DNA of 64,000 nucleotides from Dolomedes plantarius (lineage: Eukaryota; Arthropoda; Arachnida; Araneae; Dolomedidae). A model generated the notes under the pieces. That model was not told the origin of the DNA, searched no databases, and was given only the letters and a program-made list of their open reading frames with translations. Below, piece by piece: positions 11,950 through 23,718 of the stretch. The DNA lies in assembly GCA_907164885.2 (NCBI GenBank), contig OU015490.1:202998161-203062160 (forward strand). The letters run 5' to 3'. The translations under genes were made by a program, and so were the position numbers. How positions within the stretch are numbered: the first letter of the stretch is position 1; each line of letters begins with the position of its first letter.

Positions 11950-12330
11950 TAATGACTTGAAGTAGGACTTTGCTAAGTCGGTCTCCCAGCCGACACCGCC
12001 CGTTGATTACCAAACAATCAAAATACAGAAATCAAACTATGCAGATTTAATATCAACCAAAACTTTTTCAACGAAAAATACTGGAGCACCTTATTAACGT
12101 CCCACTTTCCACGGGACTTACTAAGAGCCATTGATATCGCCTGTTTTTGTATCCTAACTGGCCACAACTACCTTCAAGAAAATCTGAACCGAATCGGCCT
12201 GGCAGATTCTCCAATTTGCCCTTTTTCGTGGCCTCTGCGATATGACAGGAACCCATCCCAATAGTTATCCTGACCTTGTTTCCCTTGTGGTTAATAATGC
12301 TGCAGATTCTGATCTTAATTTTTTTTTAAT
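11950..12330 (+). pseudogene. LINE (Jockey/R1-like) ORF2 C-terminal remnant
   Basis: The + strand encodes the distal end of a non-LTR retrotransposon polyprotein. In order: NFFNEKYWSTLLTSHFPRDL, RAIDIACFCILTGHNYLQEN, LNRIGLADSPICP and then, after a one-base insertion near 12225, GLCDMTGTH. This matches the Cys/His knuckle tail typical of arthropod I/Jockey/R1-type LINEs (CPxC...H). Stop codons and the frameshift show it is dead and 5'-truncated, as LINE copies usually are. Family placement is from remembered homologues. Confidence 0.65.
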
Positions 12331-12713
12331 ACTTCGAAATTGTATTGGGCGGACAGGCAGAGACTCATTTTGAAGAAACTAAGGTCTGGCGTAGGATTAA
12401 AAAAAAAAAAGTTCCTCATGCATGATTCTCTAATTGAGATCATTAATTTTATTTTACCAAAGTTTTATTTTACATTAATTCACCACTCGATTGCTTATTC
12501 ATTGCAGCAACAATATGTCTTACAATTAGTCTTCACTTTATGTTAACTTTTCTTTATATTACTTATTTATTTAAAGAGAAATTTGTTACATAAAGTTCAA
12601 GTCATTCCAATGCTTTATCCTAAAATACTAAAAAAATGTTAGCATTGATAGTATAAACTGATTTAAATGGATCGCTCGTTTAAAAAGATATTTATTAGTT
12701 AATATTTCCGTTC
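12331..12713. other. AT-rich spacer, nothing recognised
   Basis: Follows the LINE remnant; may contain its 3' UTR but no tail is identifiable. Confidence 0.45.
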
Positions 12714-12827
12714 GAAGTTCAGCTAGCTTTCCTGGTTACGTTTAAATAAAAAAATAAAGATGGGTTAGGAATGACTAGTTGGCAATGATAATAACTTTAA
12801 TTTTACTATTTTTCTGAATAGGGATTA
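12714..12827. repeat. ~112-bp repeat shared with 13962-14072, copy 1
   Basis: Shares GCTAGCTTTC, GGTTACGTTTAA, AAAATAAAGATGGGTTAGGA and TTTTACTATTTTTCTGAATA in the same order with the second copy 1.25 kb downstream. Confidence 0.9.
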
Positions 12828-12831
12828 ATGG

Positions 12832-12945
12832 CGTGTTCACACAGAACCCTTCAGCGTAGCGTTAAAGATTCCGTTGGCGCTGATTGGTTAAATGGGTCGA
12901 TCATTGATTGGTATATGATTGGATAAAAGTTTTAACCAATAGATT
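12832..12945. mobile_element. Half of a palindromic MITE, family P, copy P1
   Basis: Starts GGCGTGTTCACACAGAA and contains GCTGATTGGTTAAATGGGTC. It is collinear with the reverse complement of 39230-39342. The matching right end is missing. Confidence 0.7.
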
Positions 12946-12954
12946 TTGTCCCAT

Positions 12955-13073
12955 TTCCATTAATTCATTTTGTTAGAAAAATGAATATGCTATTTTTCCC
13001 ATTAATTCATTTTGTTAGAAAAATAATATTGTCCCATTAATTCATATTGTCATAATGAATTAATGGGACAAAT
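12955..13073. repeat. Local ~57-bp duplication with a 40-bp hairpin
   Basis: CCATTAATTCATTTTGTTAG occurs twice. Then 13032-13071 forms a near-perfect palindrome whose arms are GTCCCATTAATTCAT and ATGAATTAATGGGAC. Confidence 0.85.
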
Positions 13074-13961
13074 TCACTTACTCCTGCAAGTATTAGCAAA
13101 TACTTACATAAATGTTGTCTATTTGAACAAAATTCATCTTCAGAAGTCTCAACGAACTTTGCACCAGCGTCAAGAGGAGCATAAGAACAGGTGGTCTCCT
13201 TACGCAAGCTATAAATCTCTAAAATCCATGAACTGCTGAATTCCATCATGTCATTGTTTAATGACCAAAACCAAAAGTGTAATGGGTGTGAATGAAAGGG
13301 CACTTCGCAATGCACATTCAAACAACTCTGCTCTAAACCCCTAACGTAAATAGCCTCCGCTCGTCAAATGATTGTTTATAACTTTTCTTAAACGTAATAT
13401 CCATCTTTAGCCCATCCGTTAGTACTATCAACAGATGTCTTAGAATCCTTCGAGCCGCATCTGGCCGCCCGATATAAAAAAAAAAGGCGCTGACATTCTT
13501 TCTAACTTCCATTAAACTGTGGCTAGTTATCAATGACGCTTCGATTTCGCCCCTATCTGTTAAGGTTGTGCTCTTCTAATGCATTAACAGCCATTAGAGG
13601 TGCAATTTTAGAGCGCACATAATCTCCTCTCGCACGGAAATCTGCGCTTACACGGAAATATGCCAGCCTTTTATAATAAATCTGAAATTACAACTTATGG
13701 TTATTCTTTAAGTGGTCGGTTATTGATACGAGTTTTGCCTGACGGTCCTCGATCTGTTCGAGATCTGTAAACAGAACAGGTGTTTTCTCCCAGCCGGTAA
13801 TTGGTTAATGCAATTAATATATGGTAATATCCATTTCACGTGAGAGCTTTGTTTGGATAAGTGACGAAATGAAGTTCTACATCTAGTTATGCTAAAGACG
13901 TTATAATCATTCCATGACATGTTGCGAGTGATTTCGTGATCATGCTTAATATTTTCATTCA
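13074..13961. other. Moderate-GC spacer, nothing recognised
   Basis: Minus-strand frames at 13037-13321 and 13333-13533 are open for 94 and 66 codons but show no family I know. The block is bracketed by the shared repeats at 12714 and 13962. Confidence 0.4.
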
Positions 13962-14072
13962 AACTTAAGCTAGCTTTCGTGGTTACGTTTAAGTTAAAAA
14001 AATAAAGATGGGTTAGGAAAGACTATTCGGCCATGCTGATAACTTTTGTTTTACTATTTTTCTGAATAAAGA
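13962..14072. repeat. ~112-bp repeat shared with 12714-12827, copy 2
   Basis: Direct-orientation partner of the upstream copy with scattered substitutions. The pair brackets the intervening 1.1 kb. Confidence 0.9.
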
Positions 14073-14885
14073 TTAAGGCTTGATAATAGGGAAGTGCACA
14101 GGTTTAATTCACTATCAGTTCGAATATGTATATAATGATGAGGCTCTTTGCTGTTTACATGGGTTAATATGACTTCCATATTTATTTATTGTCATATACA
14201 AAATTTTTAAGGCTATATAAAAATATAAATTAATAAATAATTAACTCAAAGTGGAGAAAAGCGTTTACTTTATGTCCCAGTAATAGCCAAATTTATATCA
14301 CAATGACATAAAAAGGAAAATAAATTAAAATTTACCGTTGATTAATCAATAGTGCATAAATGACACACGTACCTCAGAAATGGCATGTAAGTTAATTTTG
14401 CTGGCATTCGAACGATAGATTTTGGGGTGACTTAATTTGGAAGACCTTGAAATGCAATTAAGAGATTTTTCCTCTACTTCTATGTGAAAAAAAAAGTTTT
14501 GTATCTTCCAGAAAGGTTTTGAGCTAGTGTAAAGCGATTTATTATCAGAAATAATTAAAAAAAAATCAGGAAAGAGAATAATTGAACACTGAGACTACTT
14601 AAGCAAAAAACTCCAGTTGCTTACAAAAGAAACTGAGATTGACCAATTAAATAGCCTTCCAACATTCGCAAATGAAACTTTAATTACCGTAATAAACTTC
14701 ATTCAAAATAATCAAAGAAAAATGATGACAAGTAAATCTATTTTGGCTTATTGATATGTCTTTTTCAAAGTAATTATATATCAATCTTATGAAAGATATT
14801 CGACATCCAATATTTTTTTTTACAATGCGGAGGCACTTGTCGTCAAACATTCGCCTATACTACGCAGCAATTTTACTGGTCATTT
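14073..14885. other. AT-rich spacer, nothing recognised
   Basis: No structure seen beyond poly-A runs. Confidence 0.5.
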
Positions 14886-15049
14886 TATTACGGGGGGCAC
14901 CATATAGGCGGACAGCATTACCCCCTATGAAGGAACGACACGAACGGAGGCATTTTTCGTGGCGCTACGCCAGGATTCGATCCGAGCACCCTCAGCACCG
15001 AAAACCAGCGCGCTGTACCACTGGGCCGCCACAAGCCCTCGAAATCCAA
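14886..15049 (-). mobile_element. tRNA-derived SINE with family A head, different body (A')
   Basis: Read on the minus strand, the head GAGGGCTTGTGGCGGCCCAG leads to an A box (GGCGGCCCAGTGG) and a B box (GGATCGAATCC). The link GGTGCTGAGGGTGCTCGGAT is almost identical to the head at 8899. The downstream body (GTAGCGCCACGAAAAATGCC and onward) does not match family A. About 165 bp, probably truncated. Confidence 0.75.
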
Positions 15050-17837
15050 TATTTTATAATAGAAATTGCATCAATTTAAAAATAAACCCTTTTTATTTTT
15101 TATTTAATTCAAAATACATTTCTTTTGTCTTTCATGATTTGAAATTACCATATTTTGACCTTGATTCCTAGTTTTAGTATTAACTTTTTAAAACATTTTT
15201 TTCGTTTTATTTCAACTTTACCCTCTGCCATATATGCAGAAAATGTTTCTAAACGATTAAAAGTTGTTACAGTTACTAAGCAACTTTTTTCTTATTGTAA
15301 CCTATGGTAAATTGTTACAATCACGTACGAAACTTGCGAACAACGAGATTGTGTCCTAGTCATTGTACGAGTGCTCTCTCCGTGGCTCGTGACAGAACAA
15401 GTCAGATGTTCAATTTCTTCCTAATTCTACTCAATGCGTCTGCTATCCATGTCTGGGGTTCAAAGTTTTAGGTGACAGGCAAAATTTTGCACTAGTATTG
15501 CACCACAAATCATGATTGAGAGGAATCATTCCAATCAAGGATGGATAAACTGCAAATTGACAGTCCCCCAGCAATTATTTTGATCTATTCTGTCTTTACA
15601 CATGTGTCACCTTTTGCCCCTCGTCCCCTATCCTTTCTGAAGAACCTGTTATTAGCACTAAACTATGGCCCATGGCTGCAGGTACCTTGAGAATGCCTAT
15701 TTTAATCTTAACATATTTTTCTTAAAATAGTATTTATTGTAACATTCTGATACCAAACAAGAGTTTGTTCTCATATAGCCATTTAATAACCTTCCTTTTC
15801 AGGGGAAGTTGTAACGAACACACCCTAGTAAAAGGGATCATTTAGCAAATTTAGATGTCTCCATCGTACTCAGCATGTTGCGAATTCAAATTATGGATCC
15901 CTTATTGTGGTTTCCAGAACATGTGGCATCGGCGATACAATCTGTAATGCATAATTCAGATAGCTCGAAGAGGAAAAAAAATGAGTTATACACATCTTAG
16001 TGGCCCATAATGATTAATAAACCTAGGTGCTGGATACGCTGGAGAAGTCCACTTTTTAGATAAAAAAAACTTTAGTAACATTCCGTGCAACATTCTTGGT
16101 TTTTATGCTGTGGGCTGGATTTGCTGAAGTTTCTAAGCCATTGGTCACATTTTAGAGAAATCTGATTTTGGCATTTTTTTTGCCACCATGTCATTGTGAG
16201 GAGCCTATAATGGGGAACAAACTTAAATCCATGGCTGCTCCATCCCGCTGGAGATACTTATCTCTTAATGGTCTTATTTTATTTACGCTTTGTAAATAAA
16301 TCTAAGTCATTGATTTTTCTAATGATAGTCTTTAAATAGTGATTGATATAACGTAAAAATCATGCTGTTGAGTAACATAACAGTACTTTAAATTATTAAC
16401 ACTTGCACCTTTTTCGTTCCAGGGCAAATGATTTGTTATTTAACTATATTATCCGCCAGTGAGAGTTACGCGTTTTAACAACATGTATGAATGGTAAACA
16501 AAACCAAATAGTTTATTAGAAAAAAATGATCTAAAAATCAATGATCCTTTCAAATTGGATTTAGAAATCATCGATAGGTTCATGGGTTGAAATAAGGGTT
16601 TACTTCTCTGCCTGAAATGATGCAGGGACTCACGACATCATAAATATTTCGATTATGCAACGCACACCAAAAGCATAGGGGAATAATTATGCTTCCATCT
16701 CTTCCTGTTGTTTTTCTGTCCTTTTCATACAATAGCTTGAGTGATATCGTGATCGATGATTTGGTTTCTCAATACTATTTTCTTGAAGCACGCGAAGTCA
16801 GTTATTGTTTTGGTTTTTTTGCTTTACTGTTATTATTTAGATGAGAGTTCAGACTTTGAAATACTTGGAAAACGTTACTTTCAACATCATTTTTGTAGAT
16901 GATCCTAAGCTGTTAGTATTTTTTTTCAGAGAACACTTTTTAGTGAAAAAAAATGACCAGGTATCAGTTTATTGAGGAGATAATTGAGATGTCGGATGAA
17001 GATTTGATTTTAAAAAAAAAATCAGTGCTTACACCACAGTTGGTTTCTTGTCAATATGCATTTGAAAACTACACTAGACAAAAGAGAATAACTGTGTGGT
17101 TTGCAACACAAAAACAAAAAGATTTTTAAAAAAGGAAAACTACCGTGAGCATATAATGAAGTCAAGTTACCCATCCGTGAAGAATGATTTTCCATAACTT
17201 GGGTTAAACACAATTTTGTTGAACTTTTCACAATTTTTTTATTGGCAAGTGCACATTTTCAAGTATTCAGTGATATATGTGATTTCATTTCCCAAAAAAT
17301 AAAAAAATATAACAGCACAAACTTAAAAAAGTTTCTCAAAGTATGTATTTTTTAAAAACATTTCGTATAGGCTTTTATATTAGATAAGTAAATTTCTTCT
17401 ATTTTTTTTTTGTTGTAAAATAAAGTTCACTAAACAACAAACTATAAAAAATTTGTGTAATCTTTATTTTTCGTAATGATGTGACGATTTTAATTAATAT
17501 TTTGAAAAAAGGTACCCCAGATGATTCTAAGAAAAACTGCTAGGAACAAAAAAAGTTAGTAATGAAAATATAGGATAATAATTCTGTAAATGGACTGTTT
17601 TACCTTGAGGAAAAAGAAATTTCTGGCAACTTTCAAGTAAATACAAACAAACCCCTGCGCCATGAGAACTTAACATGAGATTTCATCATGTTGTGGCACT
17701 GAAATTCTTGTAGAGTGTGGAGCATTTGTGATGATCCTTTGTATCTTCATCATTTCAGTTTATCAGAAAGCTATTTTAAACTTTGTGTAGAAGCAAATGG
17801 CTTATTTATTGTTGTAATAAGTTTGTGTACTCTTAAT
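15050..17837. other. Intergenic spacer, nothing recognised
   Basis: 2.8 kb without a TIR, SINE promoter, long frame or tandem repeat that I can support. Composition is AT-rich with short poly-T and poly-A runs. Confidence 0.5.
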
Positions 17838-18090
17838 GCGAGTGGTTTTGACATCATGTGACCTACTAGTATGTTATTTTCTAAAAGTCCATTCCTTCTT
17901 GTCTAATGCGAGTATCCACATGGTTTTGACATCAGGTAACCTGCTAAGTTATCTTCTGATAGTCCATTTCTTGCTATCTGAAGCGAGTATCCACGGGGTT
18001 TAGACATCATGTGAACTGCTACGTTATCCTCTAAAAGTCCATTCCTTGTTGTCTAATGTGAGTATCCACGAAGTTTTGACAGCATATGTG
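17838..18090. repeat. ~75-bp tandem repeat, 3.4 units
   Basis: Units begin GCGAGT at about 17838, 17908 and 17983, with a partial fourth (GTGAGTATCCACG) at 18058. Each contains GGTTTTGACATCA (or GTTTAGACATCA) and AGTCCATT. Confidence 0.9.
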
Positions 18091-19354
18091 ACTACAAATT
18101 GCCGTTTTCGTTATTTATAGTGTTTTTGACGGCTATGTCATTCTGAGGAGTGGATAGTGAAGTCAAAATGGGTGCTAATAATGTTTTTAAATTCGAAGAC
18201 GGTTTTGACAGTTAACGGGAAGATTTAGGAGAAATATTCATGGATGATAAATTATCCCTTGCACGTATCTGGGCTACTGTCTTGTGTGAGACAAAGTAAT
18301 TGCAAGTGTTATGCTTCTGCTCGGTCAGTCAAAAAGATAAACCAGCAGAAGATTCAAAGCTGGGAGAATTTATTTTTGTTAATGGAAGATTCTAGAAGTG
18401 TGCTTTAAGTTTTACGATGCAATTATATAAATAACGTTAACTGAGGCTTTTAATTCAAACGAAGAGAGTCTAGGAATCACTTTTAGGAATAGTCAGTTAT
18501 GTTTAAAAGGATGATAACATTGATAAGCATATTTGCCATACATAGATAGGCAATAATCAGTAACTTCTCAATTTCTTATATTTTGTTTTGTTTTTAAATC
18601 TGGCTTTAGGTATGCCAGGTTCAAAGTTTGCATGCTGTTTGATCCAACCTTGTTGACAAAGGCCAACTTTGCATGATCAAGATGGCTGAAAAACTCGCCA
18701 AGTAAGAAGAAGCTCCAATTCTGGGAATTAACAGCAAAATATTTTGAGATAGAAATATTTTGGGAACAGAATGAAGAATTAAAAACTTCCTTTACGTGTA
18801 CTTTAGCACATGTAAAGTAATATTTTGTGCCACATACTCCTGCCAGGGAAAGAAGTAAATCATCATTTTAGAGCCTTTTAAAGCGAATTACGAAAATCTT
18901 CTAAAATTCAATCCTTAAAATTTCCATCATTTGATAGAATGACAGAGTTATCATTTTACAGCTCAGTCCCGAATGATATTTGCTGCAGTTAAAATTTTAA
19001 CATGTTATCGATCATCAGTTATACGTGATTTTGAAAGGGGTGCAAAATTAACACAGCAACTCCCAACTATGGTCGCTCTGTTGCAGTGATCTTCATTCAG
19101 ACCAGTTCGATTTTTTCTTCCCGCACATCCTCGCATGTTGGACTGCTACCCCTTCTCCGGATGACTGATGAACGCCCCCCGCCTCCTTCACAGGAGGATA
19201 ATTAATTGACCTTCCGTGGGCAATTAGAAAGTAGGGAGGCGGCATTCCAACGCCCGGTTTCTGTATCCGCCCCCTTGTTTTGGCGGCCTGCTTTCAGTCT
19301 CTCTCTTTCGGCTGATGGTAATCTGATATGGTCAAAGGGCCATGCTCGCGGGGC
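18091..19354. other. Spacer with a GC-richer end at 19200-19354
   Basis: Mostly AT-rich. From about 19130 the composition turns GC-rich, and both strands are open at 19202-19420 (for example + MTFRGQLESREAAFQRP). No domain is recognisable. Confidence 0.4.
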
Positions 19355-19430
19355 CCCCTTTTTTATTGAGACGTACGCGCATCTGCGAGGTGCGAAAGAA
19401 TCGTGAGAGGGTTGAGGCATCGGCGATACA
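19355..19430. repeat. GC-rich fragment shared with 37289-37370
   Basis: CCCCTTTTTTATTGAGACGT, GAGGTGCGAAAGAATCGTGA and the following GGG-T-GA-G block align in order with the later fragment. Confidence 0.65.
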
Positions 19431-19467
19431 GATCCGTTTTTTTCTCTTCGAAACGTCGTTTCGGGGA

Positions 19468-19680
19468 AGATAAATTATGACAGATTTATCACTTAACGTT
19501 GGAAACTCTCCTAAAATAGACCATGCCATTGTAAGAGATCAACATTCATTCGCATTGTTACTCGCTCATAAGAGAAATGTGATATCGCTCGTGTGTTTCA
19601 AACATAACTTTTTTGAATAAGATTTTTACAGAGTTTTCACTGTTTCAAAAACTATGATAAACCCGTTGGAAGTTAAAACC
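19468..19680. repeat. ~210-bp dispersed repeat, copy 1 of 3
   Basis: Contains ATTATGACAGATTTATCACT, AGAAATGTGATATCGCT and CAGAGTTTTCACTGTTTCAA in the same order as 27337-27543, and more distantly 27558-27770. Confidence 0.88.
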
Positions 19681-19797
19681 TTGTGTTTAGAGATACGTAA
19701 ATTTCTCAAAAAAATATCGAAATTTCGCAAAAAAAAAAAAAATAAAATAAAAAATAAAAAATAAAAAATTTACAGTATATAAAATTTCGCATTTATT

Positions 19798-19800
<3 letters not shown>

Positions 19801-19860
<60 letters not shown>
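19801..19860. repeat. (AT)n(GTAT)n microsatellite
   Basis: Pure AT run grading into GTAT units. Confidence 0.97.
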
Positions 19861-19910
19861 GTTGGAACCGAACTCCGAAATAGGACAATGTCCGAAAAAG
19901 AAGCTCAAAT

Positions 19911-20070
19911 CGCGAATGGATCACTGAGAAATGCGCCAAGTCCGAAATGTGACATTATTTCGGACTTTGTGCACTTGAATTTGCTCACATCGCGAATGGA
20001 TCACTGGAAAATGTGCCAAGTCCGAAGTGTTACATTATTTCGGAGTTTGTGTACTTGAATTTGATCAATT
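19911..20070. repeat. 80-bp tandem duplication
   Basis: CGCGAATGGATCACTG occurs at 19911 and 19991, followed in both by GCCAAGTCCGAA and ACATTATTTCGGA. Two units. Confidence 0.93.
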
Positions 20071-20130
20071 CGTGATCGGGCAAATCAGTAGTGAGTAAAG
20101 TCCGATTTCACACTTGGAGGATGGGCGAAA

Positions 20131-20475
20131 ATGGAGGTAGATGTAAGTGGTAGATGTTCACGATGTCCTCTGTTGATGAGTGTTAAATTGGCCACAACTA
20201 CGAGTGTAAATGAAATGAGAGGTAAATTTCTCGAATCTTTGGGTAGTGTTTTAGAAAGTTCGGGCGACAACAGTTGTGTTTTCACGCTCGAAAAACATGA
20301 AAAGTTGCGGATGTGAAAAGCAGTGTGGAGAAAAGAAAAAACAAGCAGCCCCTCACCTCTAAGGACTACAGAAGACTAAAACGGTATGAGGTAGTACCTA
20401 CTTGTGGTATCGAAAAATTAATTAAAAAAATGACAGATGATGACCAAACAATAAAATATTTTTGTAATAAATTAG
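20131..20475 (+). pseudogene. Possible N-terminal fragment of a KRBA2-like integrase protein
   Basis: The frame from 20131 reads MEVDVSGRCSRCPLLMS ... CVFTLEKHEKLRM. After a one-base shift near 20311 it continues KSSVEKRKNKQPLTSKDYRR LKRYEVVPTCGIEKLI. The DYRRLKRYEV...EKLI segment lines up with DYLLLNRYDVMIVENKSKLI in the integrase gene at 28907. Both lie the same distance after a (V)FTLEKHEKL / FLTETTYQKL block. No zinc finger or catalytic core follows, so this would be a 3'-truncated relic. The similarity is judged by eye and is modest. Confidence 0.4.
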
Positions 20476-20556
20476 TTGGGTTTCTTCTGAGTTTGTTAGG
20501 CGGGGAGGGCCCGTCTTGTGCAGCAATCTTTCAGTTGATGATAAATTAGGTAAATT

Positions 20557-20870
20557 TTAGTTGTTTTCTCTTCTGGAGACGTGCTGCAGAGAAGTCACGA
20601 ATCTTTGTGTGCACGCCTTCAGGGGGACTATCGCCCTATTCTAATCACAATTGGGAATTTAATTTTAGTTATTTTAAATGGGTTGACTCAAGTTAGAATT
20701 AGAGTAAGTTTCAGTTGTCAATTTTAATATTTAATTTTGTTGACTAGGTACTGCAGCCCTACTCAGCATTTTGTCAGTTAGGTTTTGAATTTAATTTTAG
20801 TTTCCTCTTCTGGAGACTTGCTGCAGAGAGTTGGCTCCTCTTTGTGTGCACTCCTTCAGGGTAAGGGGGG
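20557..20870. repeat. ~68-bp block repeated at 240-bp spacing
   Basis: CTCTTCTGGAGAC(G/T)TGCTGCAGAGA and TCTTTGTGTGCAC(G/T)CCTTCAGG occur at about 20569 and 20807 in direct orientation. The second copy ends in a G10 run. Confidence 0.85.
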
Positions 20871-21500
20871 GGGGGAAGTTGTACGGATAAAATATGGGGG
20901 AGGGCGATCGCGTGAGCTTAAAACGGGGTTTTGTTTAGAAGGTATAAGAATTATCAATTAAAGACTGGGAGATTTCAAATAATCGGAGTAAATGCATTGC
21001 GGTGAAAATAGAGTAAAGGGTTCGACTTGTTTCAATTTCTGAAGATCCACAAGGAGAAATCTTAATAGCCTTGAGATTGGCGCCAAGCAAGAAAATGTTT
21101 GATCAGCAATAGAGCATTCGATTTGATGTCACGTATAAGTAATGAGCGTCATAACGCGTCAGTTGAGGTATGCGTAGTTAATGAAAAGCTTGTGAACAAA
21201 GGGGTTAATTTCAGACCCGTGGAAATGTAGGAACGATATAGAAATGCCGCTTGGCGGTACGCGTTTCGGGAAGGGATGGGAATCAATTTATTTTAATTAT
21301 TGAGCTGAGCACCTGAAATTGATTTAATAAATATGTTTCGGAAAATGTACTGACTGGTCTTTGTGAGTTTTAGAGCTTAGTTGACTGCAATGCTGGAATT
21401 TAACAAGGTATTAGTTATCTCGCCACCGGATCACCGACTGCCAAGTAGAAGATGAAGTTCAGAGTATTACGTTAAAATTGGGCGTGAAGACAAATACCAC
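20871..21500. other. Spacer, nothing recognised
   Basis: Moderate GC; no supported coding frame or repeat. Confidence 0.45.
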
Positions 21501-22012
<512 letters not shown>

Positions 22013-22094
22013 CAAGAACTGTCGATCCTACAGAAATGTTAGTGAAGGCGCAAACGAAAGGCATGCTCGTAGTAACAACAGCACACAAAGAATT

Positions 22095-23189
22095 TCACAG
22101 GTGGTTTTCAGTATGTCCACCATTCTTCAGGGCCAACGCATGACATCGTGTTATACCATGATTCACAGCGCCGTGTAACAAGTCGGGACCGATGTTGCGT
22201 ACATGCAAGAGGATGTTGTTCTTGAAATCCGCCAGATTTCCTATGTTTCCCCGATAACTTTATCTTTTAGGTAATCCCAAAGCCAAAAATCGCACTGGAT
22301 TAAGTTGGGTGAACGTGGCGATCATCTGGTAGGAAATGCACGGCTGATAATGCGATCCTCCGTAAAATGATGTCGCAGCAATTGTTGAACCTCACGTCTA
22401 ATGTGAGGAGGGGCACCATCTTGTTGGAATACCGTTGTAGCGAGACATCCACGCTGCTGGAGTTCTGGAATGACCACACCTTGAAACATAGCCCGATAAC
22501 GTGCTACAATCACGGAACAGGTTTTTGGTTCCTGCGGGGTGATTTTCTGAAAGAAAAATGGCCCAATCATAAAGGTCGCAGTGACGCCGATCCATACAGT
22601 TATATGCGGTGAATGCAGGGGCATTTGGTGGACCGAGTGAGGATTCTCAGTGGACCAGAATGGCAGTTATGTGCGCACATGGAAAAGTGAGCCTCATCGG
22701 CCCATAGGATGTTCTACGGCCAATTCTGCTCACCTCCATATGCGCCAAGAACGTTAAAGCGAACGTTTGACGCAGATCGTAATCGCCATGTTTTAACTCT
22801 TGTAAGCGATTGAGCTTATACGGATAGGCTTTGAGTGTTTTCCGCATGCACCTCCATCCATAGTGTGTGACAATTCGAGTTGCTTTGATACGAGCACTGC
22901 ATGTTCCTGCTGTGTTCGAATTTACCTGTTCCACGACAGCGGTTCCGACATCATCCATCACCTGCGGTATCCGTTTTTATCACGATCGGCCTGCTTGAAT
23001 GGCAAAGCAACCTGTTTCCTCGAAACGTTTCACCATTCGCCGCAGGGCACATGGTGTTACTGGACCCGTACGCAAAGCTTTCTGTCCTTGGTACAAGCGA
23101 GGAGCCTTGATACAAGCTTTGGCGGCGTTATCGCCGTTTTCGTAAAATAACTTTAGCAGCAAAGCACGCTCTGGCAACGAAATAACCAT
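22095..23189 (-). pseudogene. Mariner-like transposase with DUF4817-type N-terminus
   Basis: The likely start is the methionine at 23189 (MVISLPERALLLKLFYENGD), which resembles the N-terminal helix-turn-helix annotated as DUF4817. Catalytic residues follow: Asp in WADEAHF, Asp in FQQDGAPPH (codon complement of 22418-22420) and Asp in IQCDFWLWDYLKD (22289-22291). The last two are in one frame with 42 intervening codons, one of them an in-frame TGA where the pattern predicts Trp. The C-terminus reads GITRCHALALKNGGHTENHL, stop at 22095. Stops and frameshifts near 22975, 22640 and 22325 make it non-functional. Confidence 0.85.
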
Positions 23190-23441
23190 CGTGGCGGTCG
23201 AAGGGTTTTCCGAACCTGTGAGCCCTCTTTTCCATCTGTTACAACGGCTCTTTCGCCCAGCTCCTAAGCAAATTTTGTTCTCCGATACTGCGCGCACAGT
23301 CGAATATTCAAATTCTCACTTAACTACAGCACAGCGAAAAGGGCTGGAAGTTTAGTTGTGATGCTGCTACACAGGAAACATGACGCGTACGCTGCATACG
23401 CTTCAAACATAAAGCTTAGTCAGCGTAGTTTAGTTCCTGCA

Positions 23442-23706
23442 TGTGTAACGAACTGTACTAATAAAGTTAATTACCGACACCTCGTATTCTTTCCTTTCTT
23501 CGTACAGTCATGTTTCATTTTCCTTACCTTCAACCGATCGCAGCGCCTCATTTGCACCTAGCGGTTTTTGTTGGAACAAATCGTTTTTCCCCACCAATCA
23601 ATTCCGTATGGCCTGATATGTATACCCTCCAAATATGAAGGCGTTACGTCCACTGCTTTCTCGCCAGGGCGTCCCAAACAAAGATACTTTAATTTGAACC
23701 ACCCGG
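23442..23706. repeat. Right terminal inverted repeat of the mariner-like element
   Basis: Inverted partner of 21746-22012. Confidence 0.9.
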
Positions 23707-23718
23707 TATATATATATA

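Noticed and set aside
13037..13321. 94-codon minus-strand frame
   Set aside because: Starts in a palindrome-containing duplication, no family recognised; not strong enough to call a gene.
19202..19420. Both strands open in a GC-rich island
   Set aside because: Open frames on both strands are expected in GC-rich sequence; no domain. Kept only as a shared fragment.
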